Positions 52,209 through 60,804 of a stretch of DNA of 64,000 nt are shown piece by piece (position 1 is the first letter of the stretch; each line of letters begins with the position of its first letter). A program made the translations under genes and the position numbers. Under the pieces are notes generated by a model, which worked only from the letters and a program-made list of their open reading frames with translations, ran no database searches and had not been told where the DNA came from. This DNA is from RPQJ01 sp041910015 (GTDB taxonomy: Bacteria > Pseudomonadota > Gammaproteobacteria > Steroidobacterales > Steroidobacteraceae), in assembly GCA_041910015.1 (NCBI GenBank), contig JAYRRR010000114.1:1-64000 (forward strand), written 5' to 3'.

Positions 52209-54500
52209 ATGACAACGAAGCGTAAGTTCGGAAGGGCGCTCGCGCAGGCGTGCCTGTTCGCCAGCCTCGGCGCGGTGGTCGCGGGCCTCGGCGGTTGCAG
52301 CGGCGACGATGTGGACGCGCAGAGGCCCGAGCAGCCCGGCGGGGAGTTCCCGCCGCAGCCAGGTACGGGCGCGCCGATTCCCGTGACGTCCGCGACGACG
52401 ATCGTCGCCTCGATCCAGCGCGTCACCGTGCCGGACGACGGCAAGCCGGTCGTCGAGGTGTACCTCAAGGACGACCATGGCTACTCGCTCACGGGCCTGC
52501 CCGCGGCGAACATCCGCTTCGTGCTCGCGCGTCTCGAGCCGGCCGCGAACGGCAACTCGAGCACATGGCACGCGCTCACGCGCCGCGTCGACCCGTTTCC
52601 GGGCACGCCCGCACCCGTGCCGGCGGAGGCCGTGACGGGCACTGGCCCGGCCAGCCAGGCGACGACCGAGACGGCCACGTCCGGCGTCTGGACCGAGAGG
52701 GGCAGCGGTGTCTACACGTACCAGTTCCTGCAGGGCCTCAAGGCCGACCCCGCGGTGCCGTTCGACGGCACGATGCCGCATCGCGTCGGCCTCGAGATCC
52801 GGCTGCGCAGCCCCGTGGTCCCGGCCAACAATCCGACGTTCACCTTCAACCCGGTCACGAACCTGCCGATCGAGTCGGGCCGCGAGATCGTCGACAACGA
52901 CACCTGCAACGCGTGCCACGACAACCTCGTGTTCCACGGTGGCGCACGCTTCGACCTGCAATACTGCGTGATGTGTCATGAGGCCTATTCGAGCGACGCG
53001 CAGACGGGCAACACCATCGACCTGAAGGTGATGATCCACAAGATCCACTCGGGCGAGGCGCTGCCGAGCGTCGCGGCGGGGCGTCCCTACGGCTTTTTCG
53101 GCAACCGCAATGCGTGGAGCGACTTCAGCCACGTCATCTATCCGCAGGACCGGCGCAACTGCACGACCTGCCACGAGGAGAGCGACGAGGACACGCCGCA
53201 GGCGAGCAACTGGCGCGTCACGGTCAACACCGCGACCTGTACGTCGTGCCATGACGACGTCGACTTCGCCACCGGCGCCAATCACGGCGGCGTTGCCGCG
53301 ACCGACGACACCTGCACGTCCTGTCACGGCCCGTCGTCGGGCGTGGCGAGCGTGCAGCAGGCGCACGTCATTGCCGAGCAGGCCGCGGCCGCGAAGTTCG
53401 CCTACGAAGTGCTGAACGTCACGAACACGGCGCCCGGCCAGCGGCCGACGGTCACGATCCGCGTGGTCGATCCGACCAACGGCAATGCGCCGTACGACAT
53501 CAGGGCCGCGGGCGGCCCGTTCCAGAACTCCTCGGCCTCGCTGGCGGTCGACATCGCGTTCTCGACGCGGCCCGATTTCACCAACACAGGCAGTGGCTCG
53601 GCACCCACGCCTACGTCGGGAACACCCGCACAGCCCATCCGCATCGACTTCAAGGCGAGCGGCGTCGCCGACCCGACGTACCCCGGCGGTTTCACCGCCA
53701 CGGCCACGCTGCCGATTCCGGCGACGGCCACGGGCTCGGGTGAAGCCCTGATCGAGGGGCGCCCCGCCGTCGACGCGAATGGCGACGGCACGCTGGACCG
53801 GCTCGCCGTCACGTCGGTCGGCAAGGCCTTCGCGATCACGGACCCTGCCGCGTCGGCCTATCGCCAGGTCGTGGACATCGAGAAGTGCAACGACTGCCAC
53901 GAGCAGCTCACGTTGCATGGCAACAGCCGGACGGGCAACGCCGAGCTGTGCGCGGCGTGCCACAACCCGAACGCCACGGACATCAACCGGCGCGTGGCGG
54001 GCTCGCAGTGCGAGAGCGTCACGGGCACGCTCGACGACCAGACCATCGACCTGAAGTACATGGTCCACGCGATCCACGCCGGAGCGCAGCTCGGCGTGAG
54101 CTACAAGGTCTGCGGCTACAACAACACCGGCTACGATTTCGGCCACGTCGCGTACCCGGGCAAGGTCAATAACTGCGAAGGCTGCCACCTGGCCGGCACG
54201 TATTACCCGCCGAATTCCGCGACGGCGGTTGCCACGACGATCGACGCGGGTCCGGACCGTTCGACGCCCGCAGACGACGTCGCGATCACCGCCGGCGCCG
54301 CGGCCTGCTCGGCCTGCCACGCCGATGCGACGGCGCGGCAGCACATGCAGTTGAACGGCGCGTCGTTCGACGCGGTGAAGGCCGCCGACAGCACGACGCC
54401 GGCGGCGCCGGTCGAGACCTGTGGCAACTGCCACGGCGCGGGTCAGCCGGCGGACGTCGCGACCGCGCACGGTGTCGGCGAATTCCAGTACAACGAGTGA
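52209..54500 (+). CDS. OmcA/MtrC-family decahaem outer-membrane lipoprotein cytochrome, paralogue 3
   Basis: 763 residues with lipobox LGGC (Cys 30). It has no collagen-like tract, only a short Pro/Gly-rich spacer. Ten CXXCH motifs are laid out 5+5: CNACH, CVMCH, CTTCH, CTSCH and CTSCH, then CNDCH, CAACH, CEGCH, CSACH and CGNCH. Shared features with paralogue 2 (YCVxCH, long HSIHRGEA/HKIHSGEA segments, SQ/HVxYPQ) show a duplication, with paralogue 1 more distant. The stop overlaps the longest possible start of the MtrA-like gene. Confidence 0.92.
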   Translation: MTTKRKFGRALAQACLFASLGAVVAGLGGCSGDDVDAQRPEQPGGEFPPQPGTGAPIPVTSATTIVASIQRVTVPDDGKPVVEVYLKDDHGYSLTGLPAANIRFVLARLEPAANGNSSTWHALTRRVDPFPGTPAPVPAEAVTGTGPASQATTETATSGVWTERGSGVYTYQFLQGLKADPAVPFDGTMPHRVGLEIRLRSPVVPANNPTFTFNPVTNLPIESGREIVDNDTCNACHDNLVFHGGARFDLQYCVMCHEAYSSDAQTGNTIDLKVMIHKIHSGEALPSVAAGRPYGFFGNRNAWSDFSHVIYPQDRRNCTTCHEESDEDTPQASNWRVTVNTATCTSCHDDVDFATGANHGGVAATDDTCTSCHGPSSGVASVQQAHVIAEQAAAAKFAYEVLNVTNTAPGQRPTVTIRVVDPTNGNAPYDIRAAGGPFQNSSASLAVDIAFSTRPDFTNTGSGSAPTPTSGTPAQPIRIDFKASGVADPTYPGGFTATATLPIPATATGSGEALIEGRPAVDANGDGTLDRLAVTSVGKAFAITDPAASAYRQVVDIEKCNDCHEQLTLHGNSRTGNAELCAACHNPNATDINRRVAGSQCESVTGTLDDQTIDLKYMVHAIHAGAQLGVSYKVCGYNNTGYDFGHVAYPGKVNNCEGCHLAGTYYPPNSATAVATTIDAGPDRSTPADDVAITAGAAACSACHADATARQHMQLNGASFDAVKAADSTTPAAPVETCGNCHGAGQPADVATAHGVGEFQYNE

Positions 54501-54526
54501 CGCGCAATCAGAGACGGACGCAAAAA

Positions 54527-55480
54527 ATGAAGTCATCGCAAGCGTTCAAGCGCGGCGCCCTGGCGCTGGCGCTGCTCCTCGGGCCGGTGCTCTGTTTCGC
54601 CGCCGTACCGGCCGGCGCGCCGAATGCGGCTGCGCCTTACAGCGCGAAGGGCGCGGACACGTGCCTGAGCTGTCACGAGGGGCCCGAGGTCAACGGCGTG
54701 TTCCACGGCGCGCATGCGGCCCAGGGCGACGTGCGTGCGCCGTTCGGCAAGGGGCAGTTGCAGTGCGAGGCCTGTCACGGCCCCGGCGGCAATCACGCGA
54801 AGCGCGTCAAGAAGGGCGACAGGCGTCCGCCGATGATCCGGTTCGGCCGCAAGGTCGAGACGCCGGTCGCGGTGCAGAACGCGATGTGCCTCGGCTGCCA
54901 CGAGAAGTCGCAGCCGTCGGGCTGGCACGTGGGCCCGCACGATGCGAACCAGGTCTCGTGCGCGGCCTGCCACGACAGTCACGCGGCGAAGGACGCCGTG
55001 CTCGCGCGCAGCACGCAGCCCGAAGTGTGCTACGGCTGCCACGTGGCCGAGCGCGGGCAGTTCCAGCGTCCGTATGCGCATCCGGTGCGTCAGGGCAAGA
55101 TCGGCTGCAGCGACTGCCACGATCCCCACGGAACCACGGCCGACAAGCAGCTCGTCCGCTCGACCGTCAACGACACCTGCTACGAGTGCCACGCCGAAAA
55201 GCGCGGCCCGCTGCTGTGGGAGCACGAGCCGGTCAGCGAGGACTGCTCGAGCTGCCACAGCCCGCACGGTTCGAGCAACCGCGGCATGGTCAAGCTGCGC
55301 GGCCCGCTGCTCTGCCAGTCCTGTCATTCGCAGCAGGGTCATCCGGGCGTCGCGTACGGCCCGCAGTCGCTGCCGGGAGGCAGCTCGCCGGCCATCGCCG
55401 TGCCGCTCGGCAATTGCACGAACTGCCACACCCAGGTCCACGGCTCGAACCACCCCTCGGGCTGGTCGCTGACACGGTGA
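54527..55480 (+). CDS. mtrA: MtrA/DmsE-type periplasmic decahaem cytochrome
   Basis: 317 residues from the ATG at 54527, which gives a good signal peptide (KRGALALALLLGPVLCFA). A GTG at 54497 overlapping the preceding stop would add ten residues. There are ten evenly spaced CXXCH motifs (CLSCH, CEACH, CLGCH, CAACH, CYGCH, CSDCH, CYECH, CSSCH, CQSCH, CTNCH), as in MtrA and DmsE, which form a haem wire inside the MtrB barrel. It lies between the surface cytochromes and the porin. Confidence 0.92.
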   Translation: MKSSQAFKRGALALALLLGPVLCFAAVPAGAPNAAAPYSAKGADTCLSCHEGPEVNGVFHGAHAAQGDVRAPFGKGQLQCEACHGPGGNHAKRVKKGDRRPPMIRFGRKVETPVAVQNAMCLGCHEKSQPSGWHVGPHDANQVSCAACHDSHAAKDAVLARSTQPEVCYGCHVAERGQFQRPYAHPVRQGKIGCSDCHDPHGTTADKQLVRSTVNDTCYECHAEKRGPLLWEHEPVSEDCSSCHSPHGSSNRGMVKLRGPLLCQSCHSQQGHPGVAYGPQSLPGGSSPAIAVPLGNCTNCHTQVHGSNHPSGWSLTR

Positions 55481-55485
55481 CTGTC

Positions 55486-57696
55486 ATGGAACAACGCAGA
55501 AGCCAGATCCTCTCGCTCGCCGTCGTCACGGCGCTCGTCGCCGCCTCCGGCGCGGTGGCCGCGCTGGAAGCGGGTCCGCCACCGGCGGCCACGGCGACGC
55601 CATCCGCCACGGCTGCACCGGCCGAAACGCCCGCGCCGGACACGTCGAACTGGGCTTGCAAGAAGTGCCCGTTCCCGAAGGGCTATGCGGCCACGGCCGA
55701 CATCGGCGGCGGCTACCTCGACGACGCCAGCGCCAGATTTGGCGACTACACCGGCCTCGACGAGGACGGCGGCTACGTCGTCGCCGATGCCGAAGGCGGG
55801 GTCAGGCTCGATTCCGGCTACGGCCTCGATTACGCGCTGCAGGACCTCGGGCTCGAGTCCCGCTCCGCTGCCATCGAGGGCGGCAAGCAGGGCGCCTACG
55901 AGTTCGGCCTGTCGTACGACCGCGTGCCGCACACGATCGCCGACACCGGCGAGAGTATCTACCGCGGCGTCGGCAGCGCCGACCTGACGCTGCCCGCGGG
56001 CTGGGTGCCAGCCGGCTCGACCTCCGGCATGACGGCGCTCGACGCCAGCCTGCGCCCCGTCGACGTGGGCTACGACCGCGACCGCTACGGGCTCTTCGGC
56101 CGCTTCTTCCTCGGCGACGCATGGTCGTTCGGGCTCGACTACCGTCGCGACGAGCGCAGCGGCATCCGCAACAAGTACGCGTCGTTCGGCAGCGTCGCGG
56201 TCGAGTCGCTGCGCCCGCTCGACGACGCGACGGACCGGCTGAACGCCACCGTGCGTTACCAGGGCGCGCGCTGGTTCGCGCAGCTCGGCTACTACGGCTC
56301 GATCTACGACACGAAGACCGCGGTCTACCGGTTCGGCAATCCGTTCACGCCGTTCGTCGCCGGTGGCGACATCGGGCAGGCCGCGCTCGAGCCGGACAAC
56401 AGCTACAGCGAGCTGGCCGTGTCGATGGGCTGGTACGGCCTGCCCGGCCGCACGGCCATCACGCTGTCCGGCGCGATCGGGCAGGGCACCCAGGACACGG
56501 ACTTCGCGCCGTACACGATCAATCCGACACTCGGCGTCGACGCGCTGCCGTTTGCGAATCTCGACGGCGACGTGAGCGTCACGCGCGCCGACGTCGCGAT
56601 CAGCTCGCGTCCGCTCGACCGGCTGCGCCTGCGCGGCGCGCTGGCCTACGACGAGCGCGACAACGACAGCCGCCAGGGCGAATTCACCTCGATCGTCCAC
56701 ACCGACCTGTTCCCGCTGACCGACGTGCACGTGAACCCGCTCTACGGCTTCGAGCGCATGCGCGCCACCGGTACGGCCGACTTCGACGTCTACGACGACC
56801 TGACCGTCGGCGTCGGCGGCGAATGGCGCAAGGTCGATCGCACCGGCACGACGCAGGAAGTGATGGGCGAGGAAGTGCTCGACGGCTACGGCCGCGCGCA
56901 GTACCGCCCGAGCGGCTGGCTCGGGTTCGTCGTGCGCGGCGGCGTCGAGGAGCGCGAACCCGACTCGTACGACGAGGACGTGGCCACGACCCTGTACAAC
57001 CAGAACCCGCTCATGCGCAAGTACCAGATGGCCTACCGCTATCGGGCGTACGGCGAGCTGCTCGCCGACGTCGCGGTCGGCTCGCTGCCGGTGACGCTCG
57101 GCCTGAGCGCGCACTACGGCGACGACAGCTACCTGCAGTCGACCATGGGCCTGGTGTCCGGCCTGGATCGCCGCTACGGCGTTGACGTCAACTGGACGGT
57201 CAACGAGAAGATCGCGGCGTATGCCTCGCTCACGCGCGAAAAGATCGACTCGAAGACCAGGAACAGCAGCACCTTCGGCTGGCCCGACTGGCGCGGCGAC
57301 GTGCAGGACGACTACGAGACCTATGGCGCGGGCGCGACCGCACAGCTCACCGACAAGCTGCGCCTGAACCTCGACTACACCTACGGCGACGGCAAGCAGC
57401 ACCAGACCATCACGGGAGTCGCGGCCGGTGCGTTCCCGTCCGTGTCGAGTCAGCTCAGCTCGTTCAAGGCCGACCTCACGTACGGCGTGAACCGGCGCGC
57501 GGACGTCGTGCTGACGTGGTGGTACGAGTCGCTCGAGACCTCGGACTGGGCGTTCCAGCCGCAGCCGGCCGTGCTGCCCACGCTGCTTGGCCTGGGCGTC
57601 GATCCCTACAACTACGACGTCAACTACGTGACGCTGTCGTTGCGCTACCGGTTCGGCGGCGCCGTGCCGCCGGCGGAAGAGGAGGCTAAGGAATAG
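55486..57696 (+). CDS. mtrB: MtrB/PioB-family outer-membrane porin of the electron conduit
   Basis: 736 residues from the ATG at 55486; a GTG at 55477 overlapping the mtrA stop is an alternative. After the signal peptide and an Ala/Pro-rich stretch, the CXXC motif CKKC (C58, C61) typical of MtrB is present. Many amphipathic beta-strands follow, ending RYRFGG plus a short Glu-rich tail. It insulates the MtrA haem chain across the outer membrane. The last 11 bases overlap the convergent prenyltransferase gene. Confidence 0.9.
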   Translation: MEQRRSQILSLAVVTALVAASGAVAALEAGPPPAATATPSATAAPAETPAPDTSNWACKKCPFPKGYAATADIGGGYLDDASARFGDYTGLDEDGGYVVADAEGGVRLDSGYGLDYALQDLGLESRSAAIEGGKQGAYEFGLSYDRVPHTIADTGESIYRGVGSADLTLPAGWVPAGSTSGMTALDASLRPVDVGYDRDRYGLFGRFFLGDAWSFGLDYRRDERSGIRNKYASFGSVAVESLRPLDDATDRLNATVRYQGARWFAQLGYYGSIYDTKTAVYRFGNPFTPFVAGGDIGQAALEPDNSYSELAVSMGWYGLPGRTAITLSGAIGQGTQDTDFAPYTINPTLGVDALPFANLDGDVSVTRADVAISSRPLDRLRLRGALAYDERDNDSRQGEFTSIVHTDLFPLTDVHVNPLYGFERMRATGTADFDVYDDLTVGVGGEWRKVDRTGTTQEVMGEEVLDGYGRAQYRPSGWLGFVVRGGVEEREPDSYDEDVATTLYNQNPLMRKYQMAYRYRAYGELLADVAVGSLPVTLGLSAHYGDDSYLQSTMGLVSGLDRRYGVDVNWTVNEKIAAYASLTREKIDSKTRNSSTFGWPDWRGDVQDDYETYGAGATAQLTDKLRLNLDYTYGDGKQHQTITGVAAGAFPSVSSQLSSFKADLTYGVNRRADVVLTWWYESLETSDWAFQPQPAVLPTLLGLGVDPYNYDVNYVTLSLRYRFGGAVPPAEEEAKE

Positions 57697-58666
57697 GGGA
57701 GGCGAACAGCGCGCCGGCGAACAGCAGGATCGACCCCACGGTCTGCAGGCCGATGGTCATTTCGATGCTCTTCCTGAGCGCCTCGCGTGGCACGTCCTCG
57801 CGGATGCCGGCCGCCGCCTTGAAGCCGCCGGCCATCACCGCCAAAGCGCCGGGTGCGACCCACCACGGCAGCGTGCCCATCAGGATCAGCGCGAGGAGCG
57901 CCGCGAACGCCGCGACGTGCAGCAGCCGGTAGCCGAGGCGCGCACCGTCCAGACCCAGCCGCACGACGAGCGTGCGCTTGCCGTTCGCGGCGTCGGCCTT
58001 GCGGTCGGGCACCTCGTTGATCCACAGGATCAGCATGACCCAGATGCCGAGCGGCACGGTCATGAGCACGGTGCCGACGTCGAAGACGCCGCTCTGCAGC
58101 CAGGCGGCGCCACCGGCAGGCAGCAGGCCGAACGCGATCATCAGGAAGAACTCGCCGACGCCCTTGCCACTCAACTGCAGAGCCGGCGCCGAGTAGGCCC
58201 AGGCGATGAAGATGCCGGCGAGGCCGAGCGCGATGACCCAGGGCCCCTTCATCAGCGCCAGGCCGACGCCGAACGCGCAGGCCACGCCAATCAGTGTCCA
58301 GCCCCAGCGACGCATTTCCGCGAGGGTCATGATCCGGTTCTGGATGAAGCGCGAGCCACCCGTGTAGGGATAGATCCGCTCCTCGTTGTCGCGGTCGGTG
58401 CCGGTGATCTCGTCGCCGACGTCGTTGATGACGTTGCTTGCCCCGTGCACCAGGGCCGTGGCCAGCAGCGCGATCACGGCCACCAGCAGCTCCAGATGTC
58501 CGGCCACCGCGGCACCCCACGCCGTGCCGACCAGCACCGGCAGCACCGAGGCGGTGAGGAACTTCGGGCGGGTCGCGAGGAACAGGCGACGCGCCTTGCG
58601 CCCGAACCCGTCGCCATCGAGATCCTCGCAGCGCGGTTCGAGCGGCGAAACGGCTTCCTTGATCAT
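57686..58666 (-). CDS. UbiA-family prenyltransferase, MenA-like (1,4-dihydroxy-2-naphthoate polyprenyltransferase)
   Basis: 326 residues with about eight membrane helices. The first Asp-rich motif is NVINDVGDEITGTD and the second NEVPDRKADAANGKRTLVVRLG. RPKFLTASVLPVLVGTAWG near the N-terminus is typical of MenA. The enzyme adds the isoprenoid tail in menaquinone synthesis. No other men genes are in the window. Adjacency to the mtr genes suggests supply of low-potential quinone for extracellular respiration, though other UbiA substrates remain possible. Confidence 0.8.
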   Translation of the reverse strand: MIKEAVSPLEPRCEDLDGDGFGRKARRLFLATRPKFLTASVLPVLVGTAWGAAVAGHLELLVAVIALLATALVHGASNVINDVGDEITGTDRDNEERIYPYTGGSRFIQNRIMTLAEMRRWGWTLIGVACAFGVGLALMKGPWVIALGLAGIFIAWAYSAPALQLSGKGVGEFFLMIAFGLLPAGGAAWLQSGVFDVGTVLMTVPLGIWVMLILWINEVPDRKADAANGKRTLVVRLGLDGARLGYRLLHVAAFAALLALILMGTLPWWVAPGALAVMAGGFKAAAGIREDVPREALRKSIEMTIGLQTVGSILLFAGALFASPIP

Positions 58667-58725
58667 GCGATGCTCCCGGTGGACCCAGCGGCGGACGCTA
58701 ACGACCGGCCGCCCCCCCGGTCAAG

Positions 58726-58804
58726 GGAAACAGGGGACATTCGCCTGTTTCCGCATACCGTCGCTGGAACCTCCACACACGTCCACGGCAACAGGTGAAT
58801 GTCC
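58726..58804. repeat. Inverted-repeat element between prenyltransferase and ATPase genes
   Basis: A perfect 9-bp inverted repeat GGAAACAGG-N9-CCTGTTTCC (58726-58752) encloses GGACATTC, whose complement GAATGTCC recurs at 58797-58804. The last copy abuts the subunit D stop. The sequence resembles dispersed intergenic repeats of proteobacteria and could also end transcription of the ATPase operon. Confidence 0.55.
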
Positions 58805-58805
58805 A

Positions 58806-59417
58806 CTATTTCCGCGCGTTGCGGACGCGGACGACCTCTTCCTGATCCACGGCGTCGAGTTGCTCCTCGATCGCGTGCAGCGATCCGTCGATCTCGGGCA
58901 GCAGCACGTTCTCGAGCGCCCGCGCCCGGCGCTCCGTCCGCCGGTATTCGTCCATGAGACGCCGCAGGTTGGCCGCACGCGCGGCCTGTCCGATCAGCCC
59001 GGCCACGACGGCGCGGAACGCGGCGGCGCAGCGCCGCAGCTCCGGCGTGTCACGCACCGGCCGTTCCACCGGACGGCAGGCCACATCCTCGAAATGTGCG
59101 GCCGCGAGCGGGATGCCGAGGAACGAGCGCGGTTCGACGCGCAGCAGCGCCTCGCGCAGCGGGCACGGCGGCTCGACCGTCAGGTCGTCGAGGCCGTGCA
59201 CCTCGACCGCCTGCGCCAGCGCCTTGCGGGCGCCGGCCCAGCCCACGTCGAGCTCGCGCTGGGCTGCCGCATGCGCGCGCAATTGCCGCAGCGTCTCCGA
59301 GGCGAGCAGCACGCGCTTCTGGTCGAGCAGGTCGTAGCCTTCCTGCACGACGCGGCGTTCGTCGCGCAGTTCGAGCAGCGCAACCCGCGTTGCGGCGACT
59401 TCGCCGAATTCAGGCAT
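58806..59417 (-). CDS. V/A-type ATPase subunit D
   Basis: 203 residues, mostly long helices: TRVALLELRDERRVVQEGYDLLDQKRVLL at the start and NLRRLMDEYRRTERRARALENVLLPEI near the end. This pattern is typical of the central stalk subunit D. It rotates inside the A3B3 head. It overlaps subunit B by 8 bases and is the last gene of the operon. Confidence 0.9.
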   Translation of the reverse strand: MPEFGEVAATRVALLELRDERRVVQEGYDLLDQKRVLLASETLRQLRAHAAAQRELDVGWAGARKALAQAVEVHGLDDLTVEPPCPLREALLRVEPRSFLGIPLAAAHFEDVACRPVERPVRDTPELRRCAAAFRAVVAGLIGQAARAANLRRLMDEYRRTERRARALENVLLPEIDGSLHAIEEQLDAVDQEEVVRVRNARK

Positions 59418-60804
59418 GAGCGGGCGCGGCCTCGAGGTGACGGCCGATCTGCGCGTTCGACAGGCGTGTCAGCTCGCCGTGCGGCAGGTCGCGCAGCACG
59501 TTCCAGCCGGCCTCGAGGCTCTCCTCGAGCACCAGTGCGCGCTCCTGGTGCACGAACCGGCGCTCGAAGCGGTCCGCGAACGTGAGGAAGCGCCGGTCGG
59601 CTTCGGGCAGGCCCTGCTCGCCCATCACGCTCGCCAGCACGCGCATGCGCAGCGCCCGCGCGTAGGCTGCGAACAGCTGGTGCGCGAGCGCCGGGTGATC
59701 GGGGTCGGTGAAGCCCTCGCCGATGCCGGCGTCCATCAGACGCGACAGGCTCGGCAGCACGCGCACCGGCGGATAGATGCCCTTCCGGTCGAGCTCGCGG
59801 TCGAGCACGATCTGGCCCTCGGTGATGTAGCCGGTCAGGTCCGGGATCGGATGGCCGATGTCGTCGCCCGGCATGGTCAGTATCGGCAGTTGGGTCAGCG
59901 TGCCCTGCCGGCCACGGATGCAGCCCGCGCGCTCGTACAGCGCGGCGAGGTCGGAGTACATGTAGCCGGGATAGCCCTTGCGGCCGGGAATCTCGCCGTG
60001 GCTCGCGGAGACCTCGCGCAGCGCCTCGCAATAGTTCGTCATGTCCGTGAGGATCACGAGCACGTGACGGCCTTCCTCGAAGGCGAGGTACTCCGCCGCG
60101 GTGAGCGCATAGCGCGGCGTGAGCAGACGCTGCATGCCCGGCTCGTCGGCGAGGTTGAGGAACATCGCCGTGTGCCCGAGCGCGCCGCTCGACTCCATGG
60201 CCAGCCGGAACTGCTCGGCCGTGTCGTGTGGCACGCCGATGCCTGCGAACACGACGGCGAAGCTGTCCTCACTCGACGCCCCGCGCAGGCGTGCGCGCTG
60301 CGCGATCTCGGCGGCGAGCCGGTCGTGCGGCAGCCCGCCCGCCGAGAAGAGCGGCAGTTTCTGCCCGCGCACGAGGCTGTTCATCACGTCGATGGTCGCC
60401 ACGCCGGTCTCGATGAAATCGCGCGGCAGCGCGCGCCAGGCGGGGTTGATCGCGAGTCCCTCGATGCGCATGCGCGCGCGCGCGGCGACCGGCGGGCCGC
60501 CGTCGAGCGGGCGCCCGACGCTGTCGAACACGCGGCCGAGCAGGTGCGGGCCGACACCGAACAGCAGCGGTTCGGGGTGGATGCGGATGCGCGTGCCTTC
60601 GAGGGTCAGCCCGGCGGTGGCTTCGAGCACTTCGATGATCATCGTCGTCTCGTCGAGCGCGGCCACGCGTCCGAGCCGCGGCGGATCGTTGCCGCGCAGC
60701 ACCTCGACGGCCGAGTTCAGTCCGACGCGCGCCTCGCGCCGTGCGAACAGCAGCGGCCCCTCGATGCGTGTGACCGCGTTCTCGAGCAGCAGGTCAGCCA
60801 GCAC
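59410..60804 (-). CDS. V/A-type ATPase subunit B
   Basis: 464 residues of the non-catalytic head subunit. It has the ATPase fold with LPLFSAGGLPHDRLAAEI (a degenerate P-loop), FAGIGVPHDTAEQF, LVILTDMTNYCEALREVSASHGEIPGRKGYPGYMYSDLA and the C-terminal domain. It overlaps subunit A by 11 bases and D by 8, showing tight coupling. Confidence 0.94.
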   Translation of the reverse strand: MLADLLLENAVTRIEGPLLFARREARVGLNSAVEVLRGNDPPRLGRVAALDETTMIIEVLEATAGLTLEGTRIRIHPEPLLFGVGPHLLGRVFDSVGRPLDGGPPVAARARMRIEGLAINPAWRALPRDFIETGVATIDVMNSLVRGQKLPLFSAGGLPHDRLAAEIAQRARLRGASSEDSFAVVFAGIGVPHDTAEQFRLAMESSGALGHTAMFLNLADEPGMQRLLTPRYALTAAEYLAFEEGRHVLVILTDMTNYCEALREVSASHGEIPGRKGYPGYMYSDLAALYERAGCIRGRQGTLTQLPILTMPGDDIGHPIPDLTGYITEGQIVLDRELDRKGIYPPVRVLPSLSRLMDAGIGEGFTDPDHPALAHQLFAAYARALRMRVLASVMGEQGLPEADRRFLTFADRFERRFVHQERALVLEESLEAGWNVLRDLPHGELTRLSNAQIGRHLEAAPAHA

